Shown here: piece after piece, positions 1 to 17,395 of the stretch
How positions within the stretch are numbered: the stretch's first letter is position 1
How the letters are laid out: every line of letters begins with the position of its first letter
Assembly: GCA_025667525.1 (NCBI GenBank)
Contig: CM046876.1
Coordinates: 23,957,224-24,021,223, forward strand
Length of the DNA: 64,000 nucleotides
Direction of reading: 5' to 3'
Origin: Glebionis coronaria
Lineage: Eukaryota > Streptophyta > Magnoliopsida > Asterales > Asteraceae
Position numbers and translations under genes: made by a program
The notes under the pieces: model-generated
Told to the model about the DNA's origin: nothing
Databases searched by the model: none
The model's input: only the letters and a program-made list of their open reading frames with translations

Positions 1-3000
1 ACCTACCTAAACACAAGAACTAAACACAAGTCGAACCTAAACTTATACTAATCCATATATACTTACGTATATACTTAACCACAACCCTTTTATACCAAAA
101 CCTTTACACTCCTCACAAATTATCTAACTATACATTAACTTATATACTCAATACACAAATTAAAATCTTCCTCCTTACTTACACCACAAAACCGCCGGTT
201 TTCCTCCTTAAAACCATGGGAAATTTGTACAACATGAGCAATTAAGGAATGGTACTAGGAACTTGGTTTAAGAAGCTAAATGACACATCCCTCTCCCTTG
301 TGCTTTAGCCGTGTGTATCCTCAACACCACACATAAAATCTTGTACAAACTTAACAAGTTATTACCAACACAACTTGCCCTCCCTTCTTGGAATCCTACA
401 TGCGTCGGATACTACCCCAAAACCTAGCATCATTGTACCAAATGGAGCATTTAAGGAATGTACTTCCTAGTACAAAACAAATATTGCTAAATCCATCTCT
501 CCCTCTCTCTTGCCGTGTCTCAACCCCAAGCCACACCTTCACTTCACTCTTGGATATATAGGAAGCAAGACACATATTACTTCACCATCACCACAAAATT
601 CGGATCAAAGGACCCTCCCATATAACACCTAGACTTAACCGAATCTCACCTCATCACATTTACTACCAAATCAAAGACCTTCAAGCATTGAAGTCTAGAC
701 ATTTAAAGCTCCTAGGACCCGTGTGAATATAAGCCGACGCATCCCTATCTCCTTTGTCAACACCTTGGCCAAACAAGTAAGTGAAAACTCTACTAGACCT
801 ATTTCCTTATTTTCATTCGCCCTTCATCTTGTATCATGCACGTATGAGCTTAAGGAATAACTTAGGTTGCCATGCATACGTAAACTTTCATGATAATGCC
901 ACCCAAGTGACATATAGGCCACGGCTTATATAGTGGGTGAGCATACCATGCCTTAAAATCTTTATTCACGAAATGGCATGTTGGAAACCTTTCTTAAAAT
1001 CTTAAGAAAGAACTAGTTTATAAAGGAGCACTCTAAAACATTAATAAGCCGAACCACTATAAGCCCATATTGTATATAAGCCGAGACTTAGATAAGTTAA
1101 ATAAGCCTTTAGAGATATAAGCCTAAAAATATAAACTATGGATAAATAAGCCGAATGTTTAAGCCTTAATATAAGCCCAAAAGCCTCCAAAAATATAAGC
1201 TCATGAATTGTTAGTGGGAATAATATAAGCCTTAGTCAAAAAGAAAATAATAAACTTACATAAGCCACATATATAAGCCGAGACATATAAGCTAGAAACT
1301 AAACCTATATTATTAAGCAAAACTTAATATAAGCCCACTAAGCATAGGCCTAATAGTAAGAATAATTAACATTTACTAATTACTTTAACTTTAACCAAGC
1401 CCTATAACTTTTTACCCTAACCGGACATTAATGGGCCGTGTAGCCCAATATTGAAAACCAACTAGGTACTATTTGTGCCAAAAGTGTCACATGGTGAAAG
1501 TTTGGGGCCCGAATGTGAAAATAGTAAAAACTAATATTTATTTTTACTTACTATTATTACTTGGTAAAATTTATTAAGCCCATTAAGCTAAACAAAACAA
1601 ACCGTGGCCCTTAATGGACCACCTAAGCCCATTTAACTAAAGTTGGTAACTTTTTGGGCCGGTTATGTCAATTGCCAAAAGATGTGTCCAAACTTGTAAA
1701 CTAAGTGAAACCCCTAATTATTTTTGTGACCCTTATATAGTCCAAGGGTCGGTTGTGTCACTTTTGAAACTATAGGGTACCAAGGATCAAACCGAGAGTT
1801 TAAGTAAACTACGAGGACCATTTATGTTCTTTTTAAAAAACTTAAAGCAAACCCTAAGTCCCACTTATTTTATGCCGTGGGATTAGAGGGGGGTATTTTG
1901 CCATTTCCCGAAAGTTTATTAAGCCCTAGGGGGCGTTTTCATAAAATGGGATAACCGACGAGGACTAACAACGTAATAAATATAACGGATAAAAACATAA
2001 GGATAGAAATTCTAAACCATTTTATTTACAAGGGGTTATCACAATTTATTTACTTAAAAAGTGATCATAAAACGGGTCATTTGCAAAAATGGATTATTTA
2101 AATTGTTTACAACTGTACGATATTAATAAAACTAGTTAACCATCTCCTTTTTGAAACCCTAAAAACTTAATAAGGTATAAAAACTATTTCTTCATATTAA
2201 ATTAAATAAAACTTAAGTAATTATTTAATTTACGATACCTCTTTCCTTAAAGCAAACTAATAAACACATATATTCATATATATTATTTTCCCGAAACAAA
2301 AATATATATATATACATCCCTAATTCGTTATAAAAGACTTAAGCCAACGTGTCAATCTATAAACTGTGATCATGCATTTTTCATATATACTATTCGTCAT
2401 GCATAATTATTTCTGCATTCACTGAGACATTTAAATTACTTAGGTAATTTCTCCAGTTCGTGACTATACTGTGACATCATCCTCACTACCTCATTATCAC
2501 TAAGGTGAGTTCATGACCCCATCTTTACTGTTTTATAACTGGGGGAGAAAACATACAAAACTATTTATATGCAAGCATGCACAGACAACAACAATTTATT
2601 TGCCTATTGTTTGCCCCATTCCCGTGGACTGTATTAGTTAATAGTGTAGCGCAAAATGTATGGATAGATCTATTCGGGTGTTGACAACACCTGGCCTGTC
2701 GTGATCAGCTGTCACGTATTGCTTAGGCCGAGCAGCAGGTTTATGTCATTGTCGGATTAAGGGAAACCACATCAGGATAGACCCAATGGGCGTACTGAGA
2801 ATCATGTCTAGCTTCTATTACAGGGCAGTAGGAACTACTGTAGTATTGGGCTGTGATGTCCTGCTACCTTCGTGATGCTTTGCATATTAATACATTATTT
2901 AATTAAACCTGTGAATTCACCAACCTCGTGTTGACCCCCACATTTTACTTTTATGTTTTCTCAGGAAAGTAAGCAGGTTCATGCATTGGATTCCAGCATT

Positions 3001-3222
3001 ATAGGAAAGCATCATGTTGACCAATGGGCTGGGATATTTATTTCTGTTTTGTAATAAATGTGGTTTACTTTTGGACAAGATACTAAATGTGTACGATTAA
3101 TTCATGTAATATGTTTTCAAATGATATTATAATCATTGCTCTATATGCTATGTGCTATCGATCCACCCAAGTAACACCCCAACTACTTTTCCGCTGCATT
3201 TGACCAACTTGGGGGTGTTACA
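1..3222 (+). mobile_element. LTR of a Ty3-gypsy type element (3' LTR or solo LTR, left end outside or near window start)
   Basis: This stretch ends in GGGGGTGTTACA at 3211-3222, the CA-ending terminus typical of plant gypsy LTRs. No primer-binding site follows, so it is a 3' LTR or a solo LTR rather than a 5' LTR. It shares layout with the solo LTR at 24934-28275: a block ending AGGTGAGTTCATGACCCC near 2500, then GATAGATCTAT near 2660, then ATTCACCAACCTCGTGTTGA near 2915. Those blocks recur in the same order in the second LTR (27494, 27690, 27962), which suggests related families. No coding sequence was seen. The 5' terminus was not found and probably lies just outside the window. Confidence 0.6.
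1040..1340. repeat. Low-complexity cluster of ATAAGCC motifs inside the left LTR
   Basis: The heptamer ATAAGCC, often followed by G or A, recurs about a dozen times at irregular spacing over roughly 300 bp. It is a decayed short repeat within the LTR. No function can be assigned. Confidence 0.5.
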
Positions 3223-4655
3223 CAAAATCTTTTAAAACTGCTTATCGGGACCTCATAAAGTTCATATCTTGGCATAACTCGCTTCATGATTTGAGACCTT
3301 TCTCGGACCGATATTTGGCATTGACTTCATACTTCAAATCTTGAGAGACGTTCATGAAATAATGGTCTTCTCTTCATAATAGGAATGTCTTCACTTGAAG
3401 TTTTGAGAGATTCTTCATACTTGGACCACGACTTCTTCATTTTTCTCCAATCTTTATTTGGGATTTTGATATACAACGATCCGCTTCCTTTTAGGACTTG
3501 GATCTATTTATCCTCATACCTTGTTAGGGCCTTTTTGGATAGACTTCTTCATTATCTTTAGGAGAGTATTTGCTTTTCGTCGTGTGTCTTGATCCTTCAT
3601 ATTAATTTTTGATAAATGATTCTTCACATCACTTTGGATCTTTAGCAACAAAATGTAGCCCTCATGCCTTGTTAGGGCCTTTTCGGACTCGCCAATATTC
3701 GCATCCCGCTTCAATAAGTTATGGCTTGGATATGAACTCTAATTAATACCGAGCAACTTTTAAACGATCTTGTGCTAGAAGCTAAGTAACTTTTCAAATC
3801 GTACGACCTTACTTATTGCAATTAAATTTATTAACAAGCGATGGGAGAAAAAGCTCATAATTAACTCACATAAATTCATGAAAGAATACCAAACTTATAA
3901 CTGACTCTATCATCTCTCGTTCTCCACAATTTAAAATCTCAAGGAATGAGATTCGTGGATGCTTAGCCAATTAAATCAAAGTTTTGGGTTTTCAAGTCAT
4001 CTATACGATCTTGTATTTTCAGACTCTTTCAAGTTTTAGAATTCGCATTTTAAAGATCCATTGATAAACGACTTTCTAAGATCACGTATAGGAACTTGTG
4101 AAAAGTTCTTGTTCCTAACCCGTAAGAGTTAAGACTTTCGCGTTTTAAAGTTCCCTATATAAAAGCCTAGCAAAACTTGACTTAAACACGTTAAGGATAC
4201 TAGCTAAAGTAAACTTGGATAAGTAAACTCGGGTTGAGTCAAAAGATTCATGACGGGCCTAATATATCAAAGACATCTAAACTTATTAAAACCATTTATT
4301 AAAATTTATTCTAATGAAAGAAAATAATGATAACAAAGGAAAATACTAATAGGCCAAAATAGATTAAAAATTTTGAAAAATGTCGAAAAATCAATTTTCT
4401 GGTTAAAATGAGGACAAATACATGGAAAAGCCCACTTAACTTCGATAGAAGTCCCCCATACACTTAATATAAACGTTGTCCTCAATGTTTAAGCATGTGG
4501 GAGTAAACTCCCCTAAACTTAGGACATTGTGCACGTTGTTTAAATCTTGATAAGGAAGAGACAACTAAAGTGATTCATATTTTAATATTGAAGAATATAA
4601 AATAGAGAATCAAAAGAGTTTAGGATAGAACCGAGAAGACGGGAACACGAAATTC
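3223..4655 (-). mobile_element. 3' part of an Athila/Tat-like Ty3-gypsy derivative (continues at 19375)
   Basis: Read on the minus strand, 4430-4520 contains CTTAAACATTGAGGACAACG followed shortly by AAGTGTATGGGGGAC. This is the hallmark non-coding block near the 3' end of Athila/Tat elements, as I recall the family. The same element resumes at 19375 beyond an inserted retrotransposon. A 66-codon minus ORF (3514-3714) holds two diverged copies of a segment around CTTGTTAGGGCC (3520 and 3667), so it may be a remnant of coding or spacer sequence. The 3' LTR could not be delimited. The left edge at 3222 abuts another LTR. Confidence 0.5.
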
Positions 4656-7282
<2,627 letters not shown>

Positions 7283-7296
7283 ACTCCCTCCTAATA
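7283..7296 (-). promoter_or_regulatory. Polypurine tract adjoining the 3' LTR
   Basis: The minus strand reads TTAGGAGGGAGTGA immediately before the LTR terminus TGTGACAACC. This is the expected place and composition for the plus-strand primer of an LTR retrotransposon. A near-identical second copy lies about 1.4 kb further inside, near 8705-8720. Confidence 0.75.
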
Positions 7297-10200
7297 GAAA
7301 TCTCCTCCCAAGATTTACTCCTTAGGATCAAACACACAAACAACAAATCACATGAGGATACTTGTTCTAAATGAACTCCTCTCATTTCCATGTGTACTTT
7401 AATTCAAGTCTCAAATTACCACATATATTAACCAATATTATTTAAACTCATTCCCAAACTATTGACCTCACAACCCATAAATCTCACAAATGACTCTTTT
7501 TAACACAAATCCCTAATAACCGCACATGCAAATATGCATTCTCAAACCACATTTCCCAAATCTCAATACATGAAATATATCATGTACACCACTCAATTCC
7601 CCAGGTATTTATATACCCATAAACTACCGGTCCAGTCTTTCAAAATATCATAAATAGACCTACAAAACTCGACATCAACTTTTCCCTTTTTCCTAAACAT
7701 GACGCCCGTTACTATGGGTGAAACTTCCTACATAACTTTGTCACTAAACTGTAGTGGTTTCCTCCTTTTTAACATATCATCTCTTGTTTCTTTTGTCCTT
7801 TCCACAAACACCATTATTATATTAGCAGCATCTTTCACCAATTCTAGTCCACAATATGGGAAACTCACCCTATCCTTTCATATAGTGCCTCAAATGGCAT
7901 ACATCGACTTCTAGTATGATAACTATCATTATATGAAAACTCAGACATTTCTAACGAGTTTCCCACCTCCCTCTAAATTAGTCACCCAAGCTTCGACACA
8001 ACTCATATACTTGTAGCAATTTCTCACTTCGTCCATCCATTTACAGTTATCCGGATATACTCATGTCCAATCATGTTCATCAATCCCTTTAGTCCGTACC
8101 CAAAACCACAAAAAAATTCCAATTTCCTTACAAAAGTGACCTATGACGGTCTTTCACATATTCATTAGGTAGTTTTATCAACTGTCATCCAGACCCATGT
8201 TACAATTACTTCCATCAAATTTGGATAGCTCATTAGTAGCACCCGTACACTTCTTTTCTCACTTTCCTCAATGAAAGTTTTTTTTGATACCCAACACTTC
8301 CTTTATACCTACACAATGTCTTACCTTCAAGGTCATAGTGCTCCTCCTCTTGTCTCAGTTAGACCAACCCCTTCGTCTCTCATGACACATCACATCTATA
8401 ACTCCTCATCCATTTTATTGTCGATACTAAGCCTTCCAATCAAACAATATTGGTAAGTGTCATTTACTTTCCACACTACAACAATATTAGCATGCTTAGT
8501 GCCTTAGTCTACTCATTAAGCTATACCAAAGTTTTACCTTCGCTTCCTATCTCGACCTCTTTCATTCATGATTCCCATCTGTCCACACTTCCTTCTTCTT
8601 CCTCAGCTCATGATATACATCACGATGTTATGCTTCCCGTCTTTCAAGTCATCTATACATCAAAGTTTTCCAAGTAGATTCACTTGTTTTCCTCACGACC
8701 AGTTCTCCTACTCCCTCCTAATAGAGACAGACTAGAGTTTCTTGTGATTACATGCGGATCACCCTCTCATCTTATACCCATATTAGTTTCCGTATGTCTA
8801 AACTAAGCCATATTCTAAAATTCTTACTCAAGTCTCATACTTCTATTATAACCTTGTACCTATCATGAGGTACTTTCAATCATCATCTTCTAGGAATACT
8901 TGGTTCTCTCCTTCCATGGTTCTCCCTAATTCCTTCACTATCATGTCCAACCAAAATTCCTCACTCAATTCATCAACTCTATGAAAATTGTTATTGCATT
9001 GGATAATGCATAAATGTCTCTTCCAAAGATCCTTCATAAACACCTTCACTAAACTGACCTTATAATCACTTCTCCACGAGCTTATTCCGCTAAGCTTCAC
9101 TACTCATCCCTCGATATTGATTGCGACGAAACTCTATCTTTGTGTAGTCACTTGGCTCCCCTTGTTGCTTCCACGAGTTCTTAATCTCCCATGTTATGTA
9201 GTCACTCCATCACGATCCATTGGTTCAACTCTTTGTAGCTCCACTCCGGTACTCGACCTGTCCTTCTTCGTCACGAACCATACAGAGATTCCCATCATAG
9301 TGCTTGTCACCTTTCCAGACCTTGCAACTTCTGTGACTCCTTCTAAATCCCTTGCATCCTTCTAGCAGCCGACACTTAGTCTTTTCGGCTCCTTGCTTCA
9401 CGATGTATCTCTTCACGCACTCCTTCTCGTCTCTATGATGTTACCTAGGAACTTCACACTACGCAGTAGCTTCTAACTTCAACTCATCAACCACAATATT
9501 TCTAAAGGTACTTCAACCCCTCAATGGCTCACTCTTCCTTACTTGTTGTACTTCACCATTAATCAGCCTCCTACCAATCATTCTTTCACATCCATGTTTT
9601 CCTTCACGTGTCTACTACTACCTTGCCTCCATAACTATACCAATTCCCTTGCGTGTTATTTTCCCTATATTTCCATTAGTAGAAACTTTCTACTTTACCC
9701 TCACATCCGCTAGTACTTTCATCAATCTCCTAATGGTACTTCAACCAACTTCTCATAGCATGACATCTCGTTCCCACGACCAGTCAACTAACTTTACTTA
9801 CTCCCTTATTCTCGTAACCAATCTAAGTTTCAAAACTCCACAAATCTTAATCATTCCTTCAACACAACCTTTAAACCAAAATACATCTCTCCATTCAAAT
9901 ATCTAACCATAAGTAATACTACCCAAGTCTATCCTCTCATCCTAACGTTCCCACAACCACATAACTAAATCAACCATGACGTGTACCAAAAGAATTCCAA
10001 ACAATCGTGTCCCAAAATAAAATATAGGGTAAAACGAACCCTAGCCCAAAAAACTGAAAACAAAACAATGTAATCCGAAAGATCAATGGAGTGTGCCAAC
10101 AACAAAAGTTAGACTCATCACGATTTATATTACCAAATTTCAATATCTTAGAAAATTTTAAATTTTCATCTCAATTAGTTACTTCACATTAGGACCATAT

Positions 10201-12036
10201 TTTAACACCAATAAATGAAATCATAGTCATATTTAACAAAGGGCATAACTTAGCTAGTGTACTAAAACTCACTTTATCTATCATCTCCTTTAACATTAAA
10301 ACTCATCTTTTATCTTCATTATTTTATCAAAGGTATCCACTAGTTATTATAGTATAACGTTATTCTAACCATTATCTTGTTTACTCACATTAAACTCATT
10401 TCACTTGTTATTATGAAACCAATACATGTTTATAAAATATGGTGTTTTTATTCCTTTTATTCTATATTATTATTACTATTATTTAATATAATCCATTTAG
10501 GCTTGTTATAACTAAACTATTACACGTTTACAAGGTGTGGTGTTATTATTATCATTGTTATAATAAAATCTTCCTTTTTACTTTTTCCATCTATTTAAAT
10601 ACTTCTAAAATTTTAACTCCACTTTTAAGAAAATTATCGTAAAATTTCTTTACCCTTTATATGTACTATCACATGTTACCTAGAAAACTAATCCATTCAT
10701 TGTCAATATTTTTTTAACTTATTACCAATAAACTTAAAGAAAAGATATGTAAGTCAGGATATCATACCGTACACTTACAAAGTATTTTCAAAAGCATTTT
10801 CCTTTAATTAGCTAGACTCCTATGCAAGAAAATTTGGTAGTTCTCATCAATTAAAATACATACCCGAATGTAGACACACTTCAAAAGATTCAATACGTCG
10901 TTGGAACTCCATCAAACCCCAGCACTAATAAACTATTTAAACACGGGAGAACACTAGGTACGTTCAAGTTATAATAACTATTGAACGACCGTATATCATA
11001 ACATAACATCTACTAGTATATATACATCCACATATATATATATATATACCTATTAAATCTCCCAAATCATACTCGTTTTTCCATGTCAAGTCAGTCAATC
11101 GCGTCATACACTCGTTTTCCATACGAGTAATCACCATCTCACCACCTCGCCATGCCGTAACAAGGCATAAAACCCATCACCAAAACCAACCCATATAGCG
11201 TGACCCCATAATCACATAACATGACTATTACTCAAAACATAAAACCCACAAAAAAATTAGCATATCATAGGCAACCATTACATAAACCCCTATATTATAC
11301 ATATACCCAAAATCCACATCTCAATATATACAAGCATGTATTAACCTTTTTTCATGCAATCATACTTGGGAGCCCATTGAAGTTGTGGTACTTGTATAAC
11401 TATGTTGGTTACCATACTTATACAATTACTCTTTCCCCAATACACTCCCTCCTATGATTACACTTATAAGAATCAATACAACACATATCACATAAATCCA
11501 CCTACCTCACATAAGCACATAACCACATAACCACATAAACAAGATCAAAACTCCGTCTATTAAAATAACATAGTCAAATACTGGATACACATAAATCCAT
11601 AGTCTAGCTAAAGAAGCATAGGCCAAATCTAAAACGAAAACATAATTAGTTATAAGTCATGTCGCCCATAAGAGTGGAACATCTTAAAATCCTTCCTATC
11701 CACCTACTCCTAGTAACTCGAATCACCACATGATTCTTAGGGAACACGACTTAAACATCAAAAGAAAAATACTATACATTAGGTACACCAAATAACTTAT
11801 CAATTATTATGAAAGTAATTCATATATAAAAAACAAAATAGAAATTAACATGTGACTAAGTATGAACCACTATAGTTCAATCCATACCAGTCAAAACTCA
11901 CAGAAAACAAATCAACAATGCTCAGATTATACAATCAAAACCATACACACATATTCCTATGACGCCTGTATGCAGGGATCCTTAAGCTATAGACTAGGCT
12001 ACTAGACTAGGCAACCTAATTCTCTATAACCATTGT
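7297..12036 (-). mobile_element. Internal region of the non-autonomous element, no recognisable gag or pol
   Basis: About 4.7 kb separate the primer sites. On the sense (minus) strand the only open stretches of 60 codons or more are 8876-9100 and 9225-9416. Neither shows a zinc knuckle, protease, RT, RNase H or integrase motif that I know. Plus-strand frames in 7700-9900 are rich in Ser, Leu and Thr and look like antisense shadows. The region is either non-coding from the start, as in LARDs, or a very decayed coding region. Nothing else was recognised here. Confidence 0.6.
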
Positions 12037-12047
12037 CTCTGATACCA
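12037..12047 (-). promoter_or_regulatory. tRNA-iMet primer-binding site
   Basis: The minus strand reads TGGTATCAGAG three bases after the LTR end, the usual initiator-Met primer sequence of plant LTR retrotransposons. The base that is normally C next is A here. Confidence 0.85.
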
Positions 12048-12050
12048 TTA

Positions 12051-13339
<1,289 letters not shown>

Positions 13340-13348
13340 TAGCGACGT

Positions 13349-13369
13349 AACCCGCCCAACGGGCGGGTT
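13349..13369 (-). terminator. Helitron 3' hairpin
   Basis: AACCCGCCC and GGGCGGGTT pair perfectly around a 3-base loop, six bases before the terminal CTAG. In Helitrons this hairpin serves as the transposition stop signal. Confidence 0.85.
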
Positions 13370-13770
13370 CGTATTATTAACTTGGCTTGAAAAATACGTT
13401 TGTGCATTATTTTTATATTTTTGTAGTGGGACTCGTTTTTGTTTGAATAAAACTTAAATAATTCTTTTTTTAATATTTTTAATTACACGAAAGCGACATT
13501 CTATGTTTTAAACCATATTATTATTTATAAACATACACTCGGTTAAACTTATAAAATGGTTAACCGTAACTCGAACCATGAGTAACCGTTCATTTTGAGT
13601 TACCGCATGTCTGGTTAACCGCTTAGTATAGTTTGTTTTCGTGTAAGTGAAATTAACTACTCGTCCCACAATAGCGATAAATAGTTAAGTCGTGTAACTA
13701 ATCGAAACCAACCGTCCCGTAAACATCCGTACCCAAAAAAATACCGGACAGATGGAGACCAAATGTATGA

Positions 13771-13974
13771 TACTATAATTTCTTTTTGTGCGTGATCAAT
13801 AAAGACATTCTGATTGATGCCATATACAAAGGAAACAAATCAAGATACATAAATCATAGTTGCTCACCAAATACTGTGACCAAATGTATTCGAATTACAT
13901 ACGTTATGTACATCTTTAACTTCTATCCTTATTTAAGTTCTAGAAAACAAACAGATAAAACAAAAAGGATATAG
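13771..13974 (+). pseudogene. Captured SET-domain fragment (ASHH3/ASHH4-like histone H3K36 methyltransferase exon)
   Basis: The open frame from 13771 reads INKDILIDAIYKGNKSRYIN and then HSCSPNT. This contains the SET-domain core NHSCSPN, which in the family helps form the S-adenosylmethionine pocket and the catalytic knot. The context Y-N-F-x-L-C-x-I-N-K-D before it and K-G-N-K-S-R-Y-I-N resemble the plant ASHH3/ASHH4 (SDG7/SDG24) group. Similarity ends near 13899 and the remaining frame to 13974 looks like intron. There is a stop just upstream (13768) and no start codon, so this is one exon without the rest of the gene. It lies inside the Helitron, antisense to it. It is probably non-functional. 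Confidence 0.75.
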
Positions 13975-14599
13975 AAAATAAAATTAAATATGAAAAGATC
14001 TTTTAGGTGTAAAATTTAGTAATTGGAGCAATCTTTCGTAACAAAAAAATAATATCGATGTGAAGGTTTTTTTAATTAATGGAGATGTAAATTAATTCAT
14101 AGGATTAGTAAAACATTGTTGAACCCAAAGGTCATTTTTTCGTAAACACTAACTATTAAAGTTCCTTGTAGAACAACACAAATGAAAGTAGTTTTGCTAT
14201 ATTTCCAAGATTATGAAATATCAGTTAAGCAGATTCTGATTTTCCGTTAACAGGCGAATCATGCGATCTGATGAATAGGATTTGGACCTGAACCAACTTC
14301 GGATTGAACCGTGACACAAAAACCATTAATAGTATCTGGTGGCTGAGATAATATAGCTAAATGGGTTGGCCCACTATCTTGACAAACTGCCACACCTCAA
14401 CCAGAGAATCAGCTTCACTCTAGACTGTTTAACTGTAAGCACTAAAGCATCCTACGCCACGTATAACTGTCATGCCGTCTTGCATCGCCCTACATCTTTA
14501 CCAGAATCTGAATATATACCCTATCATGGCCTCTTGCCTACCATTAATCCGATTTTAGTACCAATCGATAGAGGAAAGACGAGTCGTAATAGTAGGTGC

Positions 14600-14715
14600 A
14601 ACGGAATTCTATAGCAAAATTATTTCAGACTCAGAACGACATCTTCAACAGGTTTGGCTCTGTTGAATAACTGACTCGTATCAAGTTCTTCAAACATGCA
14701 GCATTCCCTGCAATG
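14600..14715 (-). pseudogene. Possible captured exon of unknown gene
   Basis: The minus strand reads TTTCATTGCAG (an acceptor-like site) and then opens with N-A-A-C-L-K-N-L-I-R-V-S-Y-S-T-E-P-N before a stop. It has the look of an exon preceded by an intron end, but I do not recognise the family. It lies inside the first Helitron, so gene-fragment capture is the likeliest origin. Confidence 0.3.
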
Positions 14716-15269
14716 AAAGTATCAGAAAAGTGAAATAAATAGTTACTAATGGTGGTAAAATAAATGAGACTTGCTTTTAAGATACTTATAATAACGTCAA
14801 TGAGAATGTCGAATTCTCAATTTGTTCATATACGTAGAAAAACGATCACGGATTCCTCCATAGTCAACTTCATACATAAGTCATGTTGCATATTATTCAA
14901 TTTGAATATATAAACATTAGTGTATGAGTACGAAAGTGGCATTTTTATTGAGCTAAGAACAACAAGAATCACAGGTACCCCCTTTCTAGAATAAAATAGA
15001 CACGAGCTTCATGAGACCTTCTAGGTTCAAGTAACATGGTTATGACATTTCTCTCTCAAAGGTACGCACCTCGAATATTTCTATCTTTAAATAATGCAGA
15101 TGATATTCGAGTGTTTTGAAGGAGAATAAGGATTTCAATGTATAGTATGTCACTGAACATGATACAAGACAGGACATCGACATATAACCAACACAATTAC
15201 GCAAATCCCTTGAATCAGTCTAAGAAATAAAGAGAGAAAAAGGAAACTCGAAATAATAATTTCATTATT

Positions 15270-15362
15270 TGTAACATAAAAATAACAAGTTAACTTAAAA
15301 ATAAGTTTACTTAAAAGACGGATGTCAATGTATTCATTGCAGGTGTTGCATATTGTGCATCC
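15270..15362. repeat. Direct repeat copy 1 in the first Helitron
   Basis: About 50 bp centred on AAAGACGGATGTCAATGT recurs at 16325-16373, preceded in both by an AT-rich stretch with AACTTAA. Translated, both give T-D-V-N-V-F-I-A-G-V, so this may be a duplicated fragment of an exon. Confidence 0.6.
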
Positions 15363-16324
15363 CACCCCATTAATCCCTTGAATGTTATGGAAGTTCTTGT
15401 AAAACAACTTTATTGTTGCTGTAATTTGGAACATATCCCTAGCCTTATTTCATTTTTCTATTCCCCTAATTGAGTCCCTAAATCTAAAGAATATATAGAT
15501 ATTAAAACACAAGATCAGTCCTTATGAGTTCATATTTTACAGATGAATAATGTATGATTACCCTCTGTTCAGAAAGAACATGAAGAGTCTGCCACACTTT
15601 CTGGTGCAAGCCTGGATGGCAAAGGTATCCCGTCGAATTTATGTCGAGTTAAGATATGGCAAGATCGCAGGTGGGGTGGGTTCATAACTCATGGTCCATG
15701 TGTGCTTTGTAATCAGGCCTATCGATCACAACACGTCAGCAATAACCCAACGGTTGGGGCGGCCTGTGGCGCTTATTAGGTGTGACTTACCCTCCTTTCA
15801 CGAAGAATTGAATCTTATTCGGTAGATCCATACATACCATTGCATTCAAAACGACAAATTAAAAACACGTTAATAACAGCACATCCGTATTCATATGGAC
15901 TTTAAAAAAGTTTGAAGAGAAAAACACAACACTCACTCTCAACAGAAGACCTATATGATTTAGAGCTTCAAACCTCCGCAAGGCCTCCCTAGGATTCTTT
16001 TAAATGGTTATGTTGGGAGAGACACCTATAGGTTGAAACAGGACAACGATAACAAGATTTATCATGTTTTGTTATTCCTCCACCTAAAGAAAAGAAGCCA
16101 AAATACATTATTAAGTTCATTGGTTGTGCATTTATAGGAGAAGTTCCTAAAGTTACATATGGGTCGGTTTTACTTTCTTTTTTATACTTTCCCGATTATT
16201 GTTTATAACAAATTTTGGCAAAGAACAGGTTAGCTTAGGCTATCTGGAAGATGACCCTGAGCAAGAAATCAGTATTGTTAATCAAATATAGATACCATTG
16301 GAAATAAAAGAAATAACTTAACCT

Positions 16325-16373
16325 AAAAAGACGGATGTCAATGTCTTCATTGCAGGTGTTACATCTTGTGCAT
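16325..16373. repeat. Direct repeat copy 2 in the first Helitron
   Basis: Second copy of the 15313-15362 segment, about 1 kb away and in the same orientation, with a few substitutions. Apart from these repeats and the fragments listed, 14716-17073 holds nothing that I recognise. Confidence 0.6.
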
Positions 16374-17159
16374 AAACAATGTTATTATTAAGATAGTTGA
16401 AAGTTTTCAAATATGTAGTTTCACTTGTTATATCCATACGGTTTGTTGTAAAATAAAATTAAGAAAAGGAACTAAAAGTAAGGCTTACCTTATTGGTAAA
16501 GCATCACTCAATTGTGATGATGTACGTCAGGCATGTCACCTAAGCCACCCCTCACTCATGCGTAAGTTGGCCAAAAACACCTCACAATGGTGAGCCGGTT
16601 CCCCTTGATTTTCAGTCATAATGGAGTAATGGGTTGATCTCGGTTACCTTTTATTTGAGTAATGGGTGGAATTAAAAGGCACTATTAAAAGAAGGGGATG
16701 CGAATAAAATCGCACTAAGAGTATTTTTAAAGGCACTATTATCAAATTTGCGTAAATATGTTATTAGTTTTAAAGTTCATACCTCTAGATACACACTCGA
16801 ATTACATACTTTGCAAACAAAATAAAGCAAAAAGATTTCTCATAAAATCTATACCAAACAAAAGTATAAACCTCAATTCTTAGAGAAGAATGGTGACCTC
16901 AATGCACATAGAAAAGTACATGCTTCTTTGTTTCCTGTATGGTTGTTTTTCAACCTGAATTTAGAATATGATTATCAAAATTATTTCACTAATAGTGCGC
17001 AAAATCTATGCTCATAGTCACCTTTTCTAGCTCTTGAGCTTATCATAATCGTGGTGCTCGTGAATAAAGTACATTAACAACATATATGATTATATGAGTT
17101 TGTAGAAGAGAATGAATCAAATACTAAGCTTTTTTTAGCAATTAGAAATTTCAAGTAAA

Positions 17160-17395
17160 TGAATGTAGCAAGAAAAATAAACATCTTACACCTTGTACTC
17201 CAGCATATCAACAAATTCACTTGAAGTACTATGTCAGCAAAAAAATACAACATGGCTAGAACTGGCTGCAACAAATTTAATAATTGTGATAGAATGGTTA
17301 CCTTTGTGATTCGTGAACATACTTTATGTTGAAGCATCGATCTGCTCAGGGAGTTCTTTGATATCCACTTCAAACATCTCTTGAACCTACAATAA
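17160..17395 (-). pseudogene. Captured exons of an unidentified gene
   Basis: On the minus strand an intron-like end TTATTGTAG (about 17390) precedes an open exon V-Q-E-M-F-E-V-D-I-K-E-L-P-E-Q-I-D-A-S-T followed by TAA. A second acceptor-like site TTTGTTGCAG near 17270 precedes another short open stretch. The acidic, well-formed coding sequence bounded by splice-like signals argues for a host gene fragment moved by the Helitron. The family is not recognised, and stops show it is not functional as it stands. Confidence 0.4.

Noticed and set aside
7699..9906. Several plus-strand ORFs of 60-85 codons
   Set aside because: They are antisense to the retrotransposon, rich in Ser/Leu/Thr and free of domains.
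16480..16560. tRNA-like stretch with GGTAAAGC
   Set aside because: No cloverleaf pairing or T-loop GTTCRA box could be found.
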